Assembly (NCBI RefSeq): GCF_000293785.1
Contig: NZ_AKZI01000013.1
Coordinates: 1 to 58,477 of the forward strand
DNA from: Rhodovulum sp. PH10
GTDB lineage: Bacteria; Pseudomonadota; Alphaproteobacteria; Rhizobiales; Xanthobacteraceae
Direction of reading: 5' to 3'
Length of the DNA stretch: 58,477 nucleotides
A model generated the notes under the pieces. The model was given only the letters and a program-made list of their open reading frames with translations. It was not told the origin of the DNA and did no database searches. The translations under genes were made by a program, and so were the position numbers. Below, in pieces: positions 39,955 through 50,411 of the stretch. The stretch's first letter is position 1; every line of letters starts with the position of its first letter.

Positions 39955-39978
39955 CCCCCGAGGAGAAGGAGCACCCCC

Positions 39979-41893
<1,915 letters not shown>

Positions 41894-41904
41894 GTTCATT
41901 TTTT

Positions 41905-41990
41905 GGCGAATAGCGAATAGGGAGTAGCGAATAGGGAAGAGCCGTCGCGGATAGTCCAACTATTCGCCATTCGCTATTCGCTACTCGCTA
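41905..41990. repeat. GCGAATAGCGAATAG-type inverted repeat between atpD and atpC
   Basis: Left arm with GCGAATAGCGAATAG and GAGTAGCGAATAG (41922-41934); right arm with the exact reverse complement CTATTCGCTACTC (41974-41986) plus further TTCGC units. It is AT-rich relative to its surroundings and able to fold into a long hairpin. Similar microrepeats occur in many Hyphomicrobiales intergenic regions. It ends eight bases before atpC and could affect that gene's translation. Confidence 0.8.
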
Positions 41991-41997
41991 ACGCACC

Positions 41998-42399
41998 ATG
42001 GCCACCTTCCATTTCGAGCTCGTGTCGCCGGAAAAGCTGATGTTCTCCGGCGAGGTCACCCAGGTGGACGTGCCGGGCGAGGAGGGCGACTTCGGCGTCT
42101 TCGCCGGCCACGCCCCGTTCGTCACCACGCTACGGCCCGGCGTCCTCACCGTCTATGGCGGCGAGCACGCGCCGACGCTCGCGGTGGTGCGCGGCGGTTT
42201 TGCCGAGATCGGGCCGAACGGCCTGACCGTGCTCGCTCAGGAGGTCGTCTCGGTCGACGAGATCCAGGCCGAGACGATCGAGCAGGCGATGCAGGACGTT
42301 CGCGAGGACATCGCCGACGCCAAGGATTTCCGCACCAAGGACAAGGCGAGCGAGCGGCTCGCCCAGCTCCAGCTCCTCAAGGAGGCGGTGGTGCGCTGA
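41998..42399 (+). CDS. atpC: ATP synthase F1 subunit epsilon
   Basis: Rotor and inhibitory subunit, 133 aa: beta-sandwich domain [22 protein letters not shown]...[14 protein letters not shown] and a helical C-terminus with residues typical of the ATP-binding hairpin. The hairpin-forming repeat just before its ATG leaves no clear ribosome-binding site. Last gene of the operon, followed by a strong terminator. Confidence 0.97.
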   Translation: MATFHFELVSPEKLMFSGEVTQVDVPGEEGDFGVFAGHAPFVTTLRPGVLTVYGGEHAPTLAVVRGGFAEIGPNGLTVLAQEVVSVDEIQAETIEQAMQDVREDIADAKDFRTKDKASERLAQLQLLKEAVVR

Positions 42400-42458
42400 T
42401 CGTCGCCGGCGGCCCGCGGGTCTCGCGAGCGTCGGCAGGTGCCAGATCGACGAGATCG

Positions 42459-42492
42459 AGGCCGGGTGCGCTTTCGGCGCCCCGGCCTTTTT
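42459..42492 (+). terminator. Rho-independent terminator of the atp operon
   Basis: AGGCCGGG pairs with CCCGGCCT (8 bp, extended by inner GCGC/GCGC-like pairs) and is followed by five T, 60 bases past atpC. The minus-strand sensor gene ends 42 bases further on. Confidence 0.88.
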
Positions 42493-42533
42493 CGTGCCCG
42501 ATCCGGTGCCGCGCGGCGCGGCGGCCGAACGCT

Positions 42534-44186
42534 CTACTCGGCGGCGAGGCGGAAATGCGCCGAGCGGAGCGTCTCCTCGGTGCGGTCCTCGAACACGTTG
42601 AGCACGAAGGTCGGTCGGCCGGTCTTGCCGACCACCGGAAACCGCCGCACCGACACCACCCGCCGGCCGTTGCCGGGCGTGTCGATCGGGTGGTCGTCGT
42701 GGGCGGTCGCGCGGCGCGACACCACCACCTCGCGGTCGTTCTCCTCGAGCATCCGGCCGACATGGTCGGGAAACACCTCGCGCGCGGTGCGGCCGATGAT
42801 GCCCGGCCGGGACACCCCGAACAGCCGGTGGGCGGCGCGGTTGAGCAGCGTGTAGCGCAGCTCGTGGGCGTCGATGACGACGATCGCCTCCGAGACGTTC
42901 TCGATCACGATGCCGATCAGCTTCTCGGTGAAGGCGAGCTCGCGCTCGGTGCGCAGCCGCGCGGTGATGTCCTCGTGCACCGAGATCCAGCCCGGGCTCG
43001 TCAGCAGCGGCCGGTTGCTGATGCGGATCACTCGGCCGTCCGGGAGCTGGAGGTCGCCGGTGGTCGGCTCGCGGCCGGTCGCCCAGCGCGCGAACGTCGC
43101 GGGGTCGCCGGCGAAGGCGCCGAGCTTGGCCTGCTTGCGCATCAGCCCGTCGAGCCGCATGCCGGGCTCCGCCACGCCCTCCGGCAGCCGGTACATCTCG
43201 CGATAGCGGGTGTTGCACAGCACCAGGTTCATCGCCCCGTCGAGCATCAGCATGCCGGTCGGCACGTGGGTCAGGGTGGTGTCGAGCTGATGCCGTCCGC
43301 GGCTGATCTCGTCCTGCATGCCCTGCCGCTCGATCTCGGCATTGGCCGACATCGCGTCGAGCAGCTCGTTGCGCAGCATCGTGTGCTTGAACACCGCGAC
43401 CGCGGCGGCGAGCGCGCCGATCTCGTCGCAGCGCCCGGCATGCGGGATCGGCGTCGCGTAGCGCCCCTCCGACACCTCGCGGATGGCGTCGGTGATCTCG
43501 GCGAGCGGGCGGCTGATCGAGCGGCGCACCAGGAGGGTGCCGCCGACCACCAGCATCAGCGTCGCGGCGGCGATCAGCATCAGCACCCACGAGACCGCCA
43601 TCACCGCGCTCTTCAGGTCGTCGAGGGCGTCGGCTCGGCGGGAATAGACGCGTGCGAGGGCGCCGAGATCCTGGTTGAGCGCGCGGCGGATCGTGCGGAC
43701 GGCCTGGTCGTCGCCGAGCGCGCGGGCGGCGACCGGCCCCTGCGCGACGGCGGTGGCGGCCAGCTCGCGGCGAAACTTGCGGAACTTGTCGATGCGGTCG
43801 CTGAGGCCGGCGAACTCGCGGGCGTCGTCCGGCCGCACCCGCGGCCGCCAGTCGGCCATGACCTCGCCGATCTCGTCGGTGTAGCGCTCGATGTTCTCGG
43901 CGTACGGTTTCGTCGCGGCGGCGTCGGGCGACATGTAGGCGCCGCGCGACTCCATCACCGTGGCGTAGACGAGCGCGTTGATCCGCTCGAGATACACCGC
44001 GCCGAGTTCGTAGTCGCGGGTGGTGGCCTGCAGATGCGCCTGCTGGCCGAGCGCCGTGACGGCGATCACGGTGAGTAGCGCCACGCAGGTGCCGAGCGCG
44101 AGCGAGATGCGGAGCAGCTTGCCCGAAACCGTCGGACTTCGGCAGCACGCGATTGCGGCCCGGAGGGCAATGGATCCTGCGGTCAC
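42534..44186 (-). CDS. Membrane HAMP/PAS sensor protein without output domain
   Basis: 550 aa. TM helix 25-47, a periplasmic all-helical segment (about 50-190, four-helix-bundle-like), TM helix 195-220, HAMP linker 221-275 (RRSISRPLAEITDAI), then two PAS domains (about 295-410, HVPTGMLMLDGAMNLVLCNTRY, and about 425-540, NVSEAIVVIDAHELRYTLLN). The frame ends in TAG right after the second PAS: there is no histidine kinase, GGDEF, EAL or methyl-accepting domain, although this architecture normally precedes one. The start is GTG, with AGGAGG seven bases upstream, an unusually strong site here. The upstream leader (44227-44262) is AT-rich. It may signal through a partner or be a truncated cyclase. 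Confidence 0.85.
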   Translation of the reverse strand: MTAGSIALRAAIACCRSPTVSGKLLRISLALGTCVALLTVIAVTALGQQAHLQATTRDYELGAVYLERINALVYATVMESRGAYMSPDAAATKPYAENIERYTDEIGEVMADWRPRVRPDDAREFAGLSDRIDKFRKFRRELAATAVAQGPVAARALGDDQAVRTIRRALNQDLGALARVYSRRADALDDLKSAVMAVSWVLMLIAAATLMLVVGGTLLVRRSISRPLAEITDAIREVSEGRYATPIPHAGRCDEIGALAAAVAVFKHTMLRNELLDAMSANAEIERQGMQDEISRGRHQLDTTLTHVPTGMLMLDGAMNLVLCNTRYREMYRLPEGVAEPGMRLDGLMRKQAKLGAFAGDPATFARWATGREPTTGDLQLPDGRVIRISNRPLLTSPGWISVHEDITARLRTERELAFTEKLIGIVIENVSEAIVVIDAHELRYTLLNRAAHRLFGVSRPGIIGRTAREVFPDHVGRMLEENDREVVVSRRATAHDDHPIDTPGNGRRVVSVRRFPVVGKTGRPTFVLNVFEDRTEETLRSAHFRLAAE

Positions 44187-44401
44187 GGCAGCCTCCTCGT
44201 CTGCCCCCCGGACGATGAGACCAAGCGCGAACTAACAATAAATTATCGTACTGATTGATTCGTTCGGCCGGATGCTACCGCCGGGGTGCTCGCGTCACCG
44301 CCTGGCGAGCTTCCAGACCTCCTGCATCACCTTTCTCCTGCACCACCCGCTCGTGGACCCGCCGCGCCGGGGCGGCTGGCGGCCGCGGTCCCGGCGCGCC
44401 G

Positions 44402-44493
44402 AGTCGCCCCGTGCCAAGTCCCCGTGCCAAGTCCCCGTGCCAAGTCCCCGTGCCAAGTCCCCGTGCCAAGTCGCCGTGCCAAGTCGCCGTGCC
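44402..44493. repeat. 13-bp tandem repeat x6 between the sensor and formate dehydrogenase genes
   Basis: Six contiguous units of GTGCCAAGTCCCC at 44411-44488 (four perfect; the last two share GTGCCAAGTCGCC), with partial units on both ends. It lies in the 312-base gap 44187-44498, ending five bases before the stop of the DUF1641 gene on the minus strand. No spacers separate the units, so this is not a CRISPR. The rest of the gap is the AT-rich leader of the sensor gene. Confidence 0.95.
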
Positions 44494-44498
44494 CGCGA

Positions 44499-44981
44499 TC
44501 AGCTGCGGCTCGGCTTGCCCGTAAAGGCCGAGATCGGCTTCTCGGGCTCGCGGTCGAGGCCGCTCGCGAACGCCTCGAGCCCGGCGAACAGCGGCCGCAG
44601 CGCGCGCCACAGATCGTCGTCGTTGAGCATCCGGTAGGCGCCGCCCAGGCCCGGTGCCCCGTCGCCGTTCTCGGCCGGCCGGTGGGCGCCGACCGCGGCC
44701 ACCGCGTCCTTCACCGCGAACGCCATCCGGTAGAACTGGTCCGGCTCGATGCGGGACAGCACCATCAGCAGGATCGACAGGTTCTGGATGGCGTCGAGCG
44801 TGCCCTTCTTGCTCAGGCCGCCGATCAGCACGCGGGCGATGTCGGTATTGGCGCCGACCAGATCGTTGGCGAGCCGCAGCACGCCCTTCTCGTGGAGCGT
44901 GGCGAGCAGCCGGTCGAGCTCCTGGTGGGCGTCGGGGCCGGTCTCGGTCGGCGGCACGTCGTAGCCGATGCGCGGGGCCAT
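44499..44981 (-). CDS. DUF1641 protein (YjgD-like), formate dehydrogenase partner
   Basis: 160 aa, mostly helical, with the DUF1641 core (DAHQELDRLLATLHEKGVLRL, then LIGGLSKKGTLDAIQNLSIL). In Bacillus the DUF1641 proteins YjgD and YrhD follow the formate dehydrogenase-like genes yjgC and yrhE; the same pairing here suggests a small subunit or assembly factor. The ATG shares one base with the stop of the formate dehydrogenase gene (TGATG), so the two are coupled. The biochemical role is not established. Confidence 0.86.
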   Translation of the reverse strand: MAPRIGYDVPPTETGPDAHQELDRLLATLHEKGVLRLANDLVGANTDIARVLIGGLSKKGTLDAIQNLSILLMVLSRIEPDQFYRMAFAVKDAVAAVGAHRPAENGDGAPGLGGAYRMLNDDDLWRALRPLFAGLEAFASGLDREPEKPISAFTGKPSRS

Positions 44982-47956
44982 CAGAACCTCTCCGGGGACG
45001 GGGCGTGCGCGGGCGGCTCGGCATAGGCCGGCTGCCGCCACTTGACCTCGACGGTGACGCCGGGCGCCGGGGTGCGACGGCCGTGGCGAAAATTCTCGGG
45101 CGGCAGCGGCGAGCCGTTCGCCGGCCGGTCGAGAACCTCGAGCTTCACCGCGGTCTCCTTGTAGGCCGGGGTGTTGACGTCGGGGTCGTGGTGCTCGCCG
45201 GTCAGCGCGTTGAGGCCGGGCTTGCCCTGGTGGATCGGCATGAACAGCGTGCGTCCGCGCACCCGGTCGGTCACCACCACCGGCACCTCGACCGTCGCGC
45301 GGCGCGACGTCACCCGCACCCAGCCGCCCTCGGCGACGCCGCGCTCGGCGGCGAGCTCCGGGCTCATCTCGACGAACCAGTGCGGCGTCAGGCCGGTGAT
45401 GCGCGGGCCGCGGCCGGTCTGGTTGGTCGACTGGAATTGCTCGAGCATGCGGCCGTTGTCGAGCATCAGGTCGTACTCGTTGTCGGCCGCCTCCGCCGGC
45501 TCCTTCCATTCGAGCGGATGGAGCTTCGCCTTGCCGTCCTCGGTGTGGAAGCCGTCGGTGTAGAGGAGCGGCGTCGAGGTGCCGTCCGGCTTCACCGGCC
45601 ACAGCTGCGACTGCCAGCCTTCCAGCCGTTCGTAGGAGACGCCGGCGAAGATCTCGGCGATGTCGGCGACCTCGGCCATGATCTCGGAGGGGTGGCCGTA
45701 GCCCCAGTCGTGGCCCATCCGGGCGGCGAGGTCGGTGAGGATGCGCCAGTCCGGCCGGCTGTCGCCGAGCGGCGGCATCACCTCGTAGAAGCGCTGGATG
45801 CGCCGCTCGGTGTTGACGAAGGTGCCCTCCTTCTCGACGCTCGGGCAGCCCGGCAGCACCACGTCGGCGAACTCCGCCGTGCGGCTCATGAAGATGTCCT
45901 GCACCACCATGAAGTCGATCTTGGTGAAGGCCTGGTGGACGTTGCGGGAGTCGGCGTCGGAGAACGCGGTCTCCTCGCCGATCACCATCATCGCCTTGAT
46001 CGTTCCCTCGTCGGCGTGCTGCACCATCAGGAAGTTGTCCTCGCCGATCCGGTCGGAGAGGTGGTCGGGCGGCACGCCCCAGGCCTTTGCCCACTTCGCG
46101 CGGACGGCGTGGTCGGTGACCTTCTCGTAGCCCGGATACATGTTCTTCAGGCAGCCGAAGTCGCTCGCGCCCTGCACGTTGTTGTGGCCGCGCATCGGAT
46201 AGCCGCCGGTGCCGGGCCGGCCGTAATTGCCGGTGACGAGGAGCAGGTTCGACAGCGCGGTCGAGGTGTCGGAGCCGTGGCTGTGCTGGGTGATCCCCAT
46301 CGCCCACAACAGGCAGACCGACTTCGCCCGCCCGATCGTCTCGGCGGCCTCGACCAGCTGCGCCTGCGGGATGCCGGTGACGCGCGCGGCGAACTCCATC
46401 GTGAACGGCTCGAGCGAGCGGCGATAGTCCTCCACCCCGTTCACCTGCGTGCGCAGGAAGTCCTCGGCGGCGAGGCCGTTGTCGAACATGTAGCGCGCCA
46501 GCGCCGAGGCCCAGACGAGGTCGGTCGAGGCGTGCGGGCGCAGGAAGAGGTCGGCGCGCTCGGCCATCTCGTGCTCACGGACGTCGAACACGATCAGCTT
46601 CTGCCCGCGGAGCTTCTTGGCGGCCTTCACCCGGGAGGCGATGACCGGATGGTTCTCGGCGAGATTGCTGCCGACCAGCACCACCAGCTCGGCCTGCTCG
46701 ATGTCCGCGACGGTGCCGGCGTCGCCGCCGTGGCCGACCGTCCTGAACAGGCCCTTGGTCGCCGGGTTCTGGCAGTAGCGCGAGGAGTTGTCGACATTGT
46801 TGGTGCCGACCACCAGGCGGGCGATCTTCTGGGTGAGATAGGCCTCCTCGTTGCTCGCCTTCGACGAGCCGATGAAGCCGATGCTGTCGGGCCCGTGCTC
46901 GGCCTCGATCTCGAGCAGCCGGCGCGCCACCAGATCGAGCGCCTCGTCCCAGCTCGCCTCGCGGAACCGGCCGTTCTCGCGGATCAGCGGCCGGGTCAGG
47001 CGCTGGTCGCTATCGACGAAGTCCCAGGCGAACTTGCCCTTGATGCAGGTCGAGATGCCGTTGACCGGCGCCTCGACCACCGGCTGGACTTTCAGGATCG
47101 TCCGGTCGCGCGTCCACATCTCGAACGAGCAGCCGACGCCGCAATAGGTGCACACGGTCTTGGTGCGCCGGATCTCCGGCTGACGCCAGTGCATGTCCAT
47201 CTCGGACAGGCCGGTGATCGGCGGCGCGCCGATCGTGTTCTCGAGCGACTTCACGATGTCGATCATCGGCCGCTTGAGATCCTCCGGCATCGCCGTGAAG
47301 GGCCCGGCGTCCGGCTGCATGGTCTTCTCCATCAGCGCGTTGCACGGGCAGACGGTGACGCAGTGGCCGCAGCTGACGCAGCTCGAGCCGGCGATCGTCT
47401 CGCCGCCGTCCCACAGCACGCGCGGATGCTCCATCGCGAAGTCGATGGTGAGCGTCTCGTTGACCTCGACGGTCTGGCACGCCTCGACGCAGCGCCCGCA
47501 CAGGATGCACTGGTCGGGGTCGTAGGTGTAGAACGGGTTGGAGTGATCCTTCTCGTAGGGCTTTCGCTCGAACGGATAGCGCTGCACCGGCATCGCCATG
47601 CCGGCCATCGTGTTGTGCAGGGTGCAGTCGCCGGTGTTGTTCTCACACAGCGTGCAGTAGAGCTCGTGCTTGGCGAGCAGCCGGTCCATCCCCTCGCGGC
47701 GCGCCGCGGTGGCGGCGGCATCGGCGCTGTCGACGACGAGCCCGTCCTCGGCGTGCAGCGTGCAGCCGCGCACCAGCTGGCCGTCGCGCTTCACCCAGCA
47801 GACGTCGCAGGTCTGAATGGCGCCGAGCGCGCGGTGATAGCAGACGTGCGACAGATCGATGCCGTGCGCGGCGAGGAAGTCGATCAGCGGGGTGCCGGCA
47901 CGGCCGCGCAGCGGGCGGCCGTCGTAGGTGATGGTGCAGTCGGTGGCGTCGGCCAT
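44981..47956 (-). CDS. Formate dehydrogenase alpha subunit, YjgC/YrhE type (Cys form)
   Basis: 991-aa molybdopterin oxidoreductase. Order: a [2Fe-2S] ferredoxin-like domain (1-80, CYHRALGAIQTCDVC), a His/Cys cluster domain (LYCTLCENNTGDCTLH), two 4Fe-4S motifs (CILCGRCVEAC, CVSCGHCVTVC), the Mo-bis-MGD domain with its own cluster (VCTYCGVGCSFE), and a dinucleotide-binding C-terminus. The Mo ligand is predicted to be Cys395 in SSRYCQNPATKG, where other enzymes have selenocysteine. The cofactor chain resembles soluble NAD-linked enzymes, but fdsA/B/G/D-type partners are absent nearby. ATG 47956 is chosen as it begins the ferredoxin domain; AAGGA lies upstream. Confidence 0.92.
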   Translation of the reverse strand: MADATDCTITYDGRPLRGRAGTPLIDFLAAHGIDLSHVCYHRALGAIQTCDVCWVKRDGQLVRGCTLHAEDGLVVDSADAAATAARREGMDRLLAKHELYCTLCENNTGDCTLHNTMAGMAMPVQRYPFERKPYEKDHSNPFYTYDPDQCILCGRCVEACQTVEVNETLTIDFAMEHPRVLWDGGETIAGSSCVSCGHCVTVCPCNALMEKTMQPDAGPFTAMPEDLKRPMIDIVKSLENTIGAPPITGLSEMDMHWRQPEIRRTKTVCTYCGVGCSFEMWTRDRTILKVQPVVEAPVNGISTCIKGKFAWDFVDSDQRLTRPLIRENGRFREASWDEALDLVARRLLEIEAEHGPDSIGFIGSSKASNEEAYLTQKIARLVVGTNNVDNSSRYCQNPATKGLFRTVGHGGDAGTVADIEQAELVVLVGSNLAENHPVIASRVKAAKKLRGQKLIVFDVREHEMAERADLFLRPHASTDLVWASALARYMFDNGLAAEDFLRTQVNGVEDYRRSLEPFTMEFAARVTGIPQAQLVEAAETIGRAKSVCLLWAMGITQHSHGSDTSTALSNLLLVTGNYGRPGTGGYPMRGHNNVQGASDFGCLKNMYPGYEKVTDHAVRAKWAKAWGVPPDHLSDRIGEDNFLMVQHADEGTIKAMMVIGEETAFSDADSRNVHQAFTKIDFMVVQDIFMSRTAEFADVVLPGCPSVEKEGTFVNTERRIQRFYEVMPPLGDSRPDWRILTDLAARMGHDWGYGHPSEIMAEVADIAEIFAGVSYERLEGWQSQLWPVKPDGTSTPLLYTDGFHTEDGKAKLHPLEWKEPAEAADNEYDLMLDNGRMLEQFQSTNQTGRGPRITGLTPHWFVEMSPELAAERGVAEGGWVRVTSRRATVEVPVVVTDRVRGRTLFMPIHQGKPGLNALTGEHHDPDVNTPAYKETAVKLEVLDRPANGSPLPPENFRHGRRTPAPGVTVEVKWRQPAYAEPPAHAPSPERF

Positions 47957-48190
47957 CCGCGGAGGTCCTTCTCGACACGGTTCCGCCGTCGCGTCGCGCG
48001 GCGGTGGCGCGGCGTGTCGAGGCGGACCCGTCGGGCCCGTCCTCGCCGCCATCGTTTCGAGATAGAATGCCTCCGGCTCGCAGTCGGTTCGGACGGCCGA
48101 CCGCATCCGGGCGTTTCGCGCGGGCGGGCGGTACGCCAGCGGGCGATGTCCGCGGCGTCGCGCGTCTCGATGGTCGGCGGGCCGACGTCT

Positions 48191-48697
48191 TCAGCGGGTG
48201 GCGAACCGCGAGAATTCCTGCACCACCCGCTGGTAGACCGGCCGCTTGAACGGGATGATCAGGCCCGGCAAATTCTCGAGCCGCTCCCAGCGCCATTCGG
48301 CGAACTCGGCCGGGTGGGCGCCGCCGCCGGGCGTCGCGACGTCGATCTCGGCGTCCTCGCCGGTGAACCGCAGCGCATACCACTTCTGCTTCTGGCCGCG
48401 ATACTTGCCCTTCCAGGCCTGGCCCACGATGTCGCGCGGGATGTCGTAGGCGAGCCAGCCCTCGACCTCGCCGAGCTTCTCCACCGAGCGGATCGAGGTC
48501 TCCTCCCACAGCTCGCGCAGCGCCGCCGTCCACGGGTCCTCGCCGGGATCGACGCCGCCCTGCGGCATCTGCCAGGCATGCACGGCGTCGACGTGCTCGG
48601 GCCCCTCGGTGCGGCGGCCGATGAAGGCGAGGCCGTCACGGTTGAGCACCATCAGGCCGACACAGGGGCGATAGGGGAGATCTTCGAAGCGGGTCAT
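48191..48697 (-). CDS. rppH: RNA pyrophosphohydrolase
   Basis: Nudix enzyme removing pyrophosphate from the 5' end of mRNA to trigger decay (EC 3.6.1.-). 168 aa with [14 protein letters not shown] at the start, the Nudix box [20 protein letters not shown] and the RppH-typical [11 protein letters not shown]...[17 protein letters not shown] segment. It follows the YibQ-like gene on the same strand, an order often seen in Hyphomicrobiales. Confidence 0.96.
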   Translation of the reverse strand: MTRFEDLPYRPCVGLMVLNRDGLAFIGRRTEGPEHVDAVHAWQMPQGGVDPGEDPWTAALRELWEETSIRSVEKLGEVEGWLAYDIPRDIVGQAWKGKYRGQKQKWYALRFTGEDAEIDVATPGGGAHPAEFAEWRWERLENLPGLIIPFKRPVYQRVVQEFSRFATR

Positions 48698-48871
48698 CGG
48701 AAAGGCTCTTTCGCACGGGCGCCACGAGACCGGCGCGTCCTCTCTCTAGCACCATCGTGCGGCGGGGCGGGATGCTCGCGTCGCCTTTTTCGCGCCGCCG
48801 GATGGCCGGACGACCGGCGACCGGATGCACGGGCAGGGGGCACGGACGCCGGAGGGGGCACGGCCCAGGTC

Positions 48872-48901
48872 CGACACACGCGTGTGCGACACACGAGTGT
48901 G
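48872..48901. repeat. 15-bp tandem repeat x2 with internal palindromes
   Basis: CGACACACGCGTGTG followed by CGACACACGAGTGTG, ending four bases from the stop codon of the minus-strand YibQ-like gene. The core CACACGCGTGTG is a perfect 12-bp palindrome, so the pair may fold into hairpins after that gene. Confidence 0.8.
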
Positions 48902-48905
48902 TGGG

Positions 48906-50168
48906 TCAGGTGGGCTTGGCCTTGACCGCCACGGCGGTGATCGGCACCACCACGAAGCCGCGGCCTTCGGCGGCCTGCGCCCAGGCGGCGATGCGCTCGA
49001 TCGACAGCGGCAGCGCGCGGGCGATGCCGACGGCGCTGCCGCTCTCGCGGGCGGTCGTCTCCAGCCGCTCGAAGGCGCGGTCCATCTCGGCGTTGGAGGG
49101 CACCTCGTCGAGCACCACGGTGCCCTTGGCGAACGGCAGGTTGTTGGCGCCGGCGATCTGGCCGGCGAGGCTGCGCGGCGAGGCGCCGTCGTCGACATAG
49201 AGGAGGCCGCGCTTGGCGACCTCGCGCAGCATCGGCGCGACCGCGGTCTCGGTCGAGGTGAAGCGCCCGCCCATGAAGTTCATGATGCCGACATAGCCCT
49301 GGAAGCGGCCCATCGCCCACTGCATGCGGTCGACGTTCTGGTCGCCGGCGAGCGAGGTGAGCAGCGTCTGCGGGCCGGGATCGTCGTCGGGATAGTCGAA
49401 CGGCTCCATCGGCACCTGAAGCAGCACCTCGTGCTTTTCCGCGCGAGCCTGTCCGACCAGCCGGGCGAGGTCGTCGCCATAGGGCAGGAAGGCGAGCGTC
49501 ACCGCCGGCGGCAGCTCCTTCAGGGCGGCGGCGGTGGTGGTCGGGCTGACGCCGAGCCCGGCGACCACGATGGCGATCTTTGCGCCGGTGCCGGCCGGGG
49601 TGGGCTCGGCATAGGCGACCGAGGGGCGGGCGCCGTCGAGCCCGATGCGCGGCAGCATGCCGTGCCGGCTCGCCTCGAGCAGGTTGCTCGGCGATTCGCC
49701 CGCCTTGGCGGGCGCCGGCTTCTCGCCGTGTGCGGGCGTGCCGGCGGCGGCGTGGTCGGCGTTTTCACCCGCCGGCTGGGCGAGACCCGCCGGCGAGCCG
49801 TCGGACGGGATGCGGACGTCCTGGCGCTTGCCGGTCGAGCCGTCGATGATGGTGACGGTGTGGCCGTCGCCCGCGCCGGCCCCTTCGCCGTGCGCCTCGC
49901 CGGCGGCGTTCTTTTCCGGCGCGCCGGCCTCGGATTGCTTCGCGGCTTCGTCCGGCTTCGCGGCGGCGTCGGGCTTCGCCGTGCCGTCCGGCAGCGCGAC
50001 CACCGCCATCGGCTCGCCGCCCAGCGGGTCCTTCACGAAGGCGGCCCAGCCGAGGAAGCCCAAAAGGCACAGCGCCAGCAGCACCGTCACCGGCAGCCCG
50101 ATCGGGATCGACCGGCGCTTGCGCGTTTCCGTCACGCCGAGCGGCGTCTCCAGGTCGTCACTCGCCAC
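48906..50168 (-). CDS. YibQ-type divergent polysaccharide deacetylase
   Basis: 420 aa. A short basic start, one membrane anchor (about 22-45), an Ala/Pro/Lys/Glu-rich periplasmic linker to about 165, and a divergent polysaccharide deacetylase domain (AIVVAGLGVSPTTT, VTLAFLPYGDD, VLLQVPMEPFDYP, GIMNFMGGRFT, LLYVDDGAS). Family members usually sit after envC and ctpA, as here, which suggests a role in envelope or division-related peptidoglycan trimming; activity is unproven. The start is GTG, with AGAGAGG upstream. A terminator separates it from ctpA, so it may have its own promoter. Confidence 0.9.
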   Translation of the reverse strand: MASDDLETPLGVTETRKRRSIPIGLPVTVLLALCLLGFLGWAAFVKDPLGGEPMAVVALPDGTAKPDAAAKPDEAAKQSEAGAPEKNAAGEAHGEGAGAGDGHTVTIIDGSTGKRQDVRIPSDGSPAGLAQPAGENADHAAAGTPAHGEKPAPAKAGESPSNLLEASRHGMLPRIGLDGARPSVAYAEPTPAGTGAKIAIVVAGLGVSPTTTAAALKELPPAVTLAFLPYGDDLARLVGQARAEKHEVLLQVPMEPFDYPDDDPGPQTLLTSLAGDQNVDRMQWAMGRFQGYVGIMNFMGGRFTSTETAVAPMLREVAKRGLLYVDDGASPRSLAGQIAGANNLPFAKGTVVLDEVPSNAEMDRAFERLETTARESGSAVGIARALPLSIERIAAWAQAAEGRGFVVVPITAVAVKAKPT

Positions 50169-50310
50169 GCCGGGCCTCTCTGCCTCTCCGAATCAGCGGT
50201 TCCAGTCTAGCACGCGACGAATCGCCGCCGCCGCTGCGGGCGAGCCCGGACGGTCTTGCCCGCAGTCTTGCCCGCGGCCTTGCCGGACGACGCGAGCCGG
50301 CCCGAGACGC

Positions 50311-50340
50311 AAAAAAGGGGCGGCCAACCGGCCGCCCCTT
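50311..50340 (-). terminator. Rho-independent terminator of ctpA
   Basis: Minus-strand reading: a 9-bp perfect stem GGGGCGGCC/GGCCGCCCC with a 4-base loop, extended by AAGG/CCTT, then a run of six T, 65 bases past the ctpA stop. Confidence 0.93.
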
Positions 50341-50372
50341 CCGCCGGCGAGCGGTGCTCGCCGGATCGTTCT

Positions 50373-50411
50373 CGCCGATCGGGTGCGCCGATCGGTTGCG
50401 CCGATCAGTTG
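50373..50411. repeat. 13-bp tandem repeat x3 across the ctpA stop
   Basis: CGCCGATCGGGTG, CGCCGATCGGTTG and CGCCGATCAGTTG in a row; the third contains the ctpA stop codon (minus strand). Copies have drifted by one or two bases. Confidence 0.82.

Noticed and set aside
44402-44493. CRISPR array
   Set aside because: Units are 13 bp and directly adjacent with no spacers; no cas genes nearby.
46740-46830. Selenocysteine in the formate dehydrogenase
   Set aside because: The Mo-ligand position reads TGC (Cys395) and the frame has no internal TGA, so no recoding is needed.
44654-48925. Very long plus-strand open frame (1423 codons) opposite the formate dehydrogenase genes
   Set aside because: Shadow of minus-strand genes with clear domains; the translation is His/Arg/Asp-rich low complexity typical of antisense frames in high-GC DNA.
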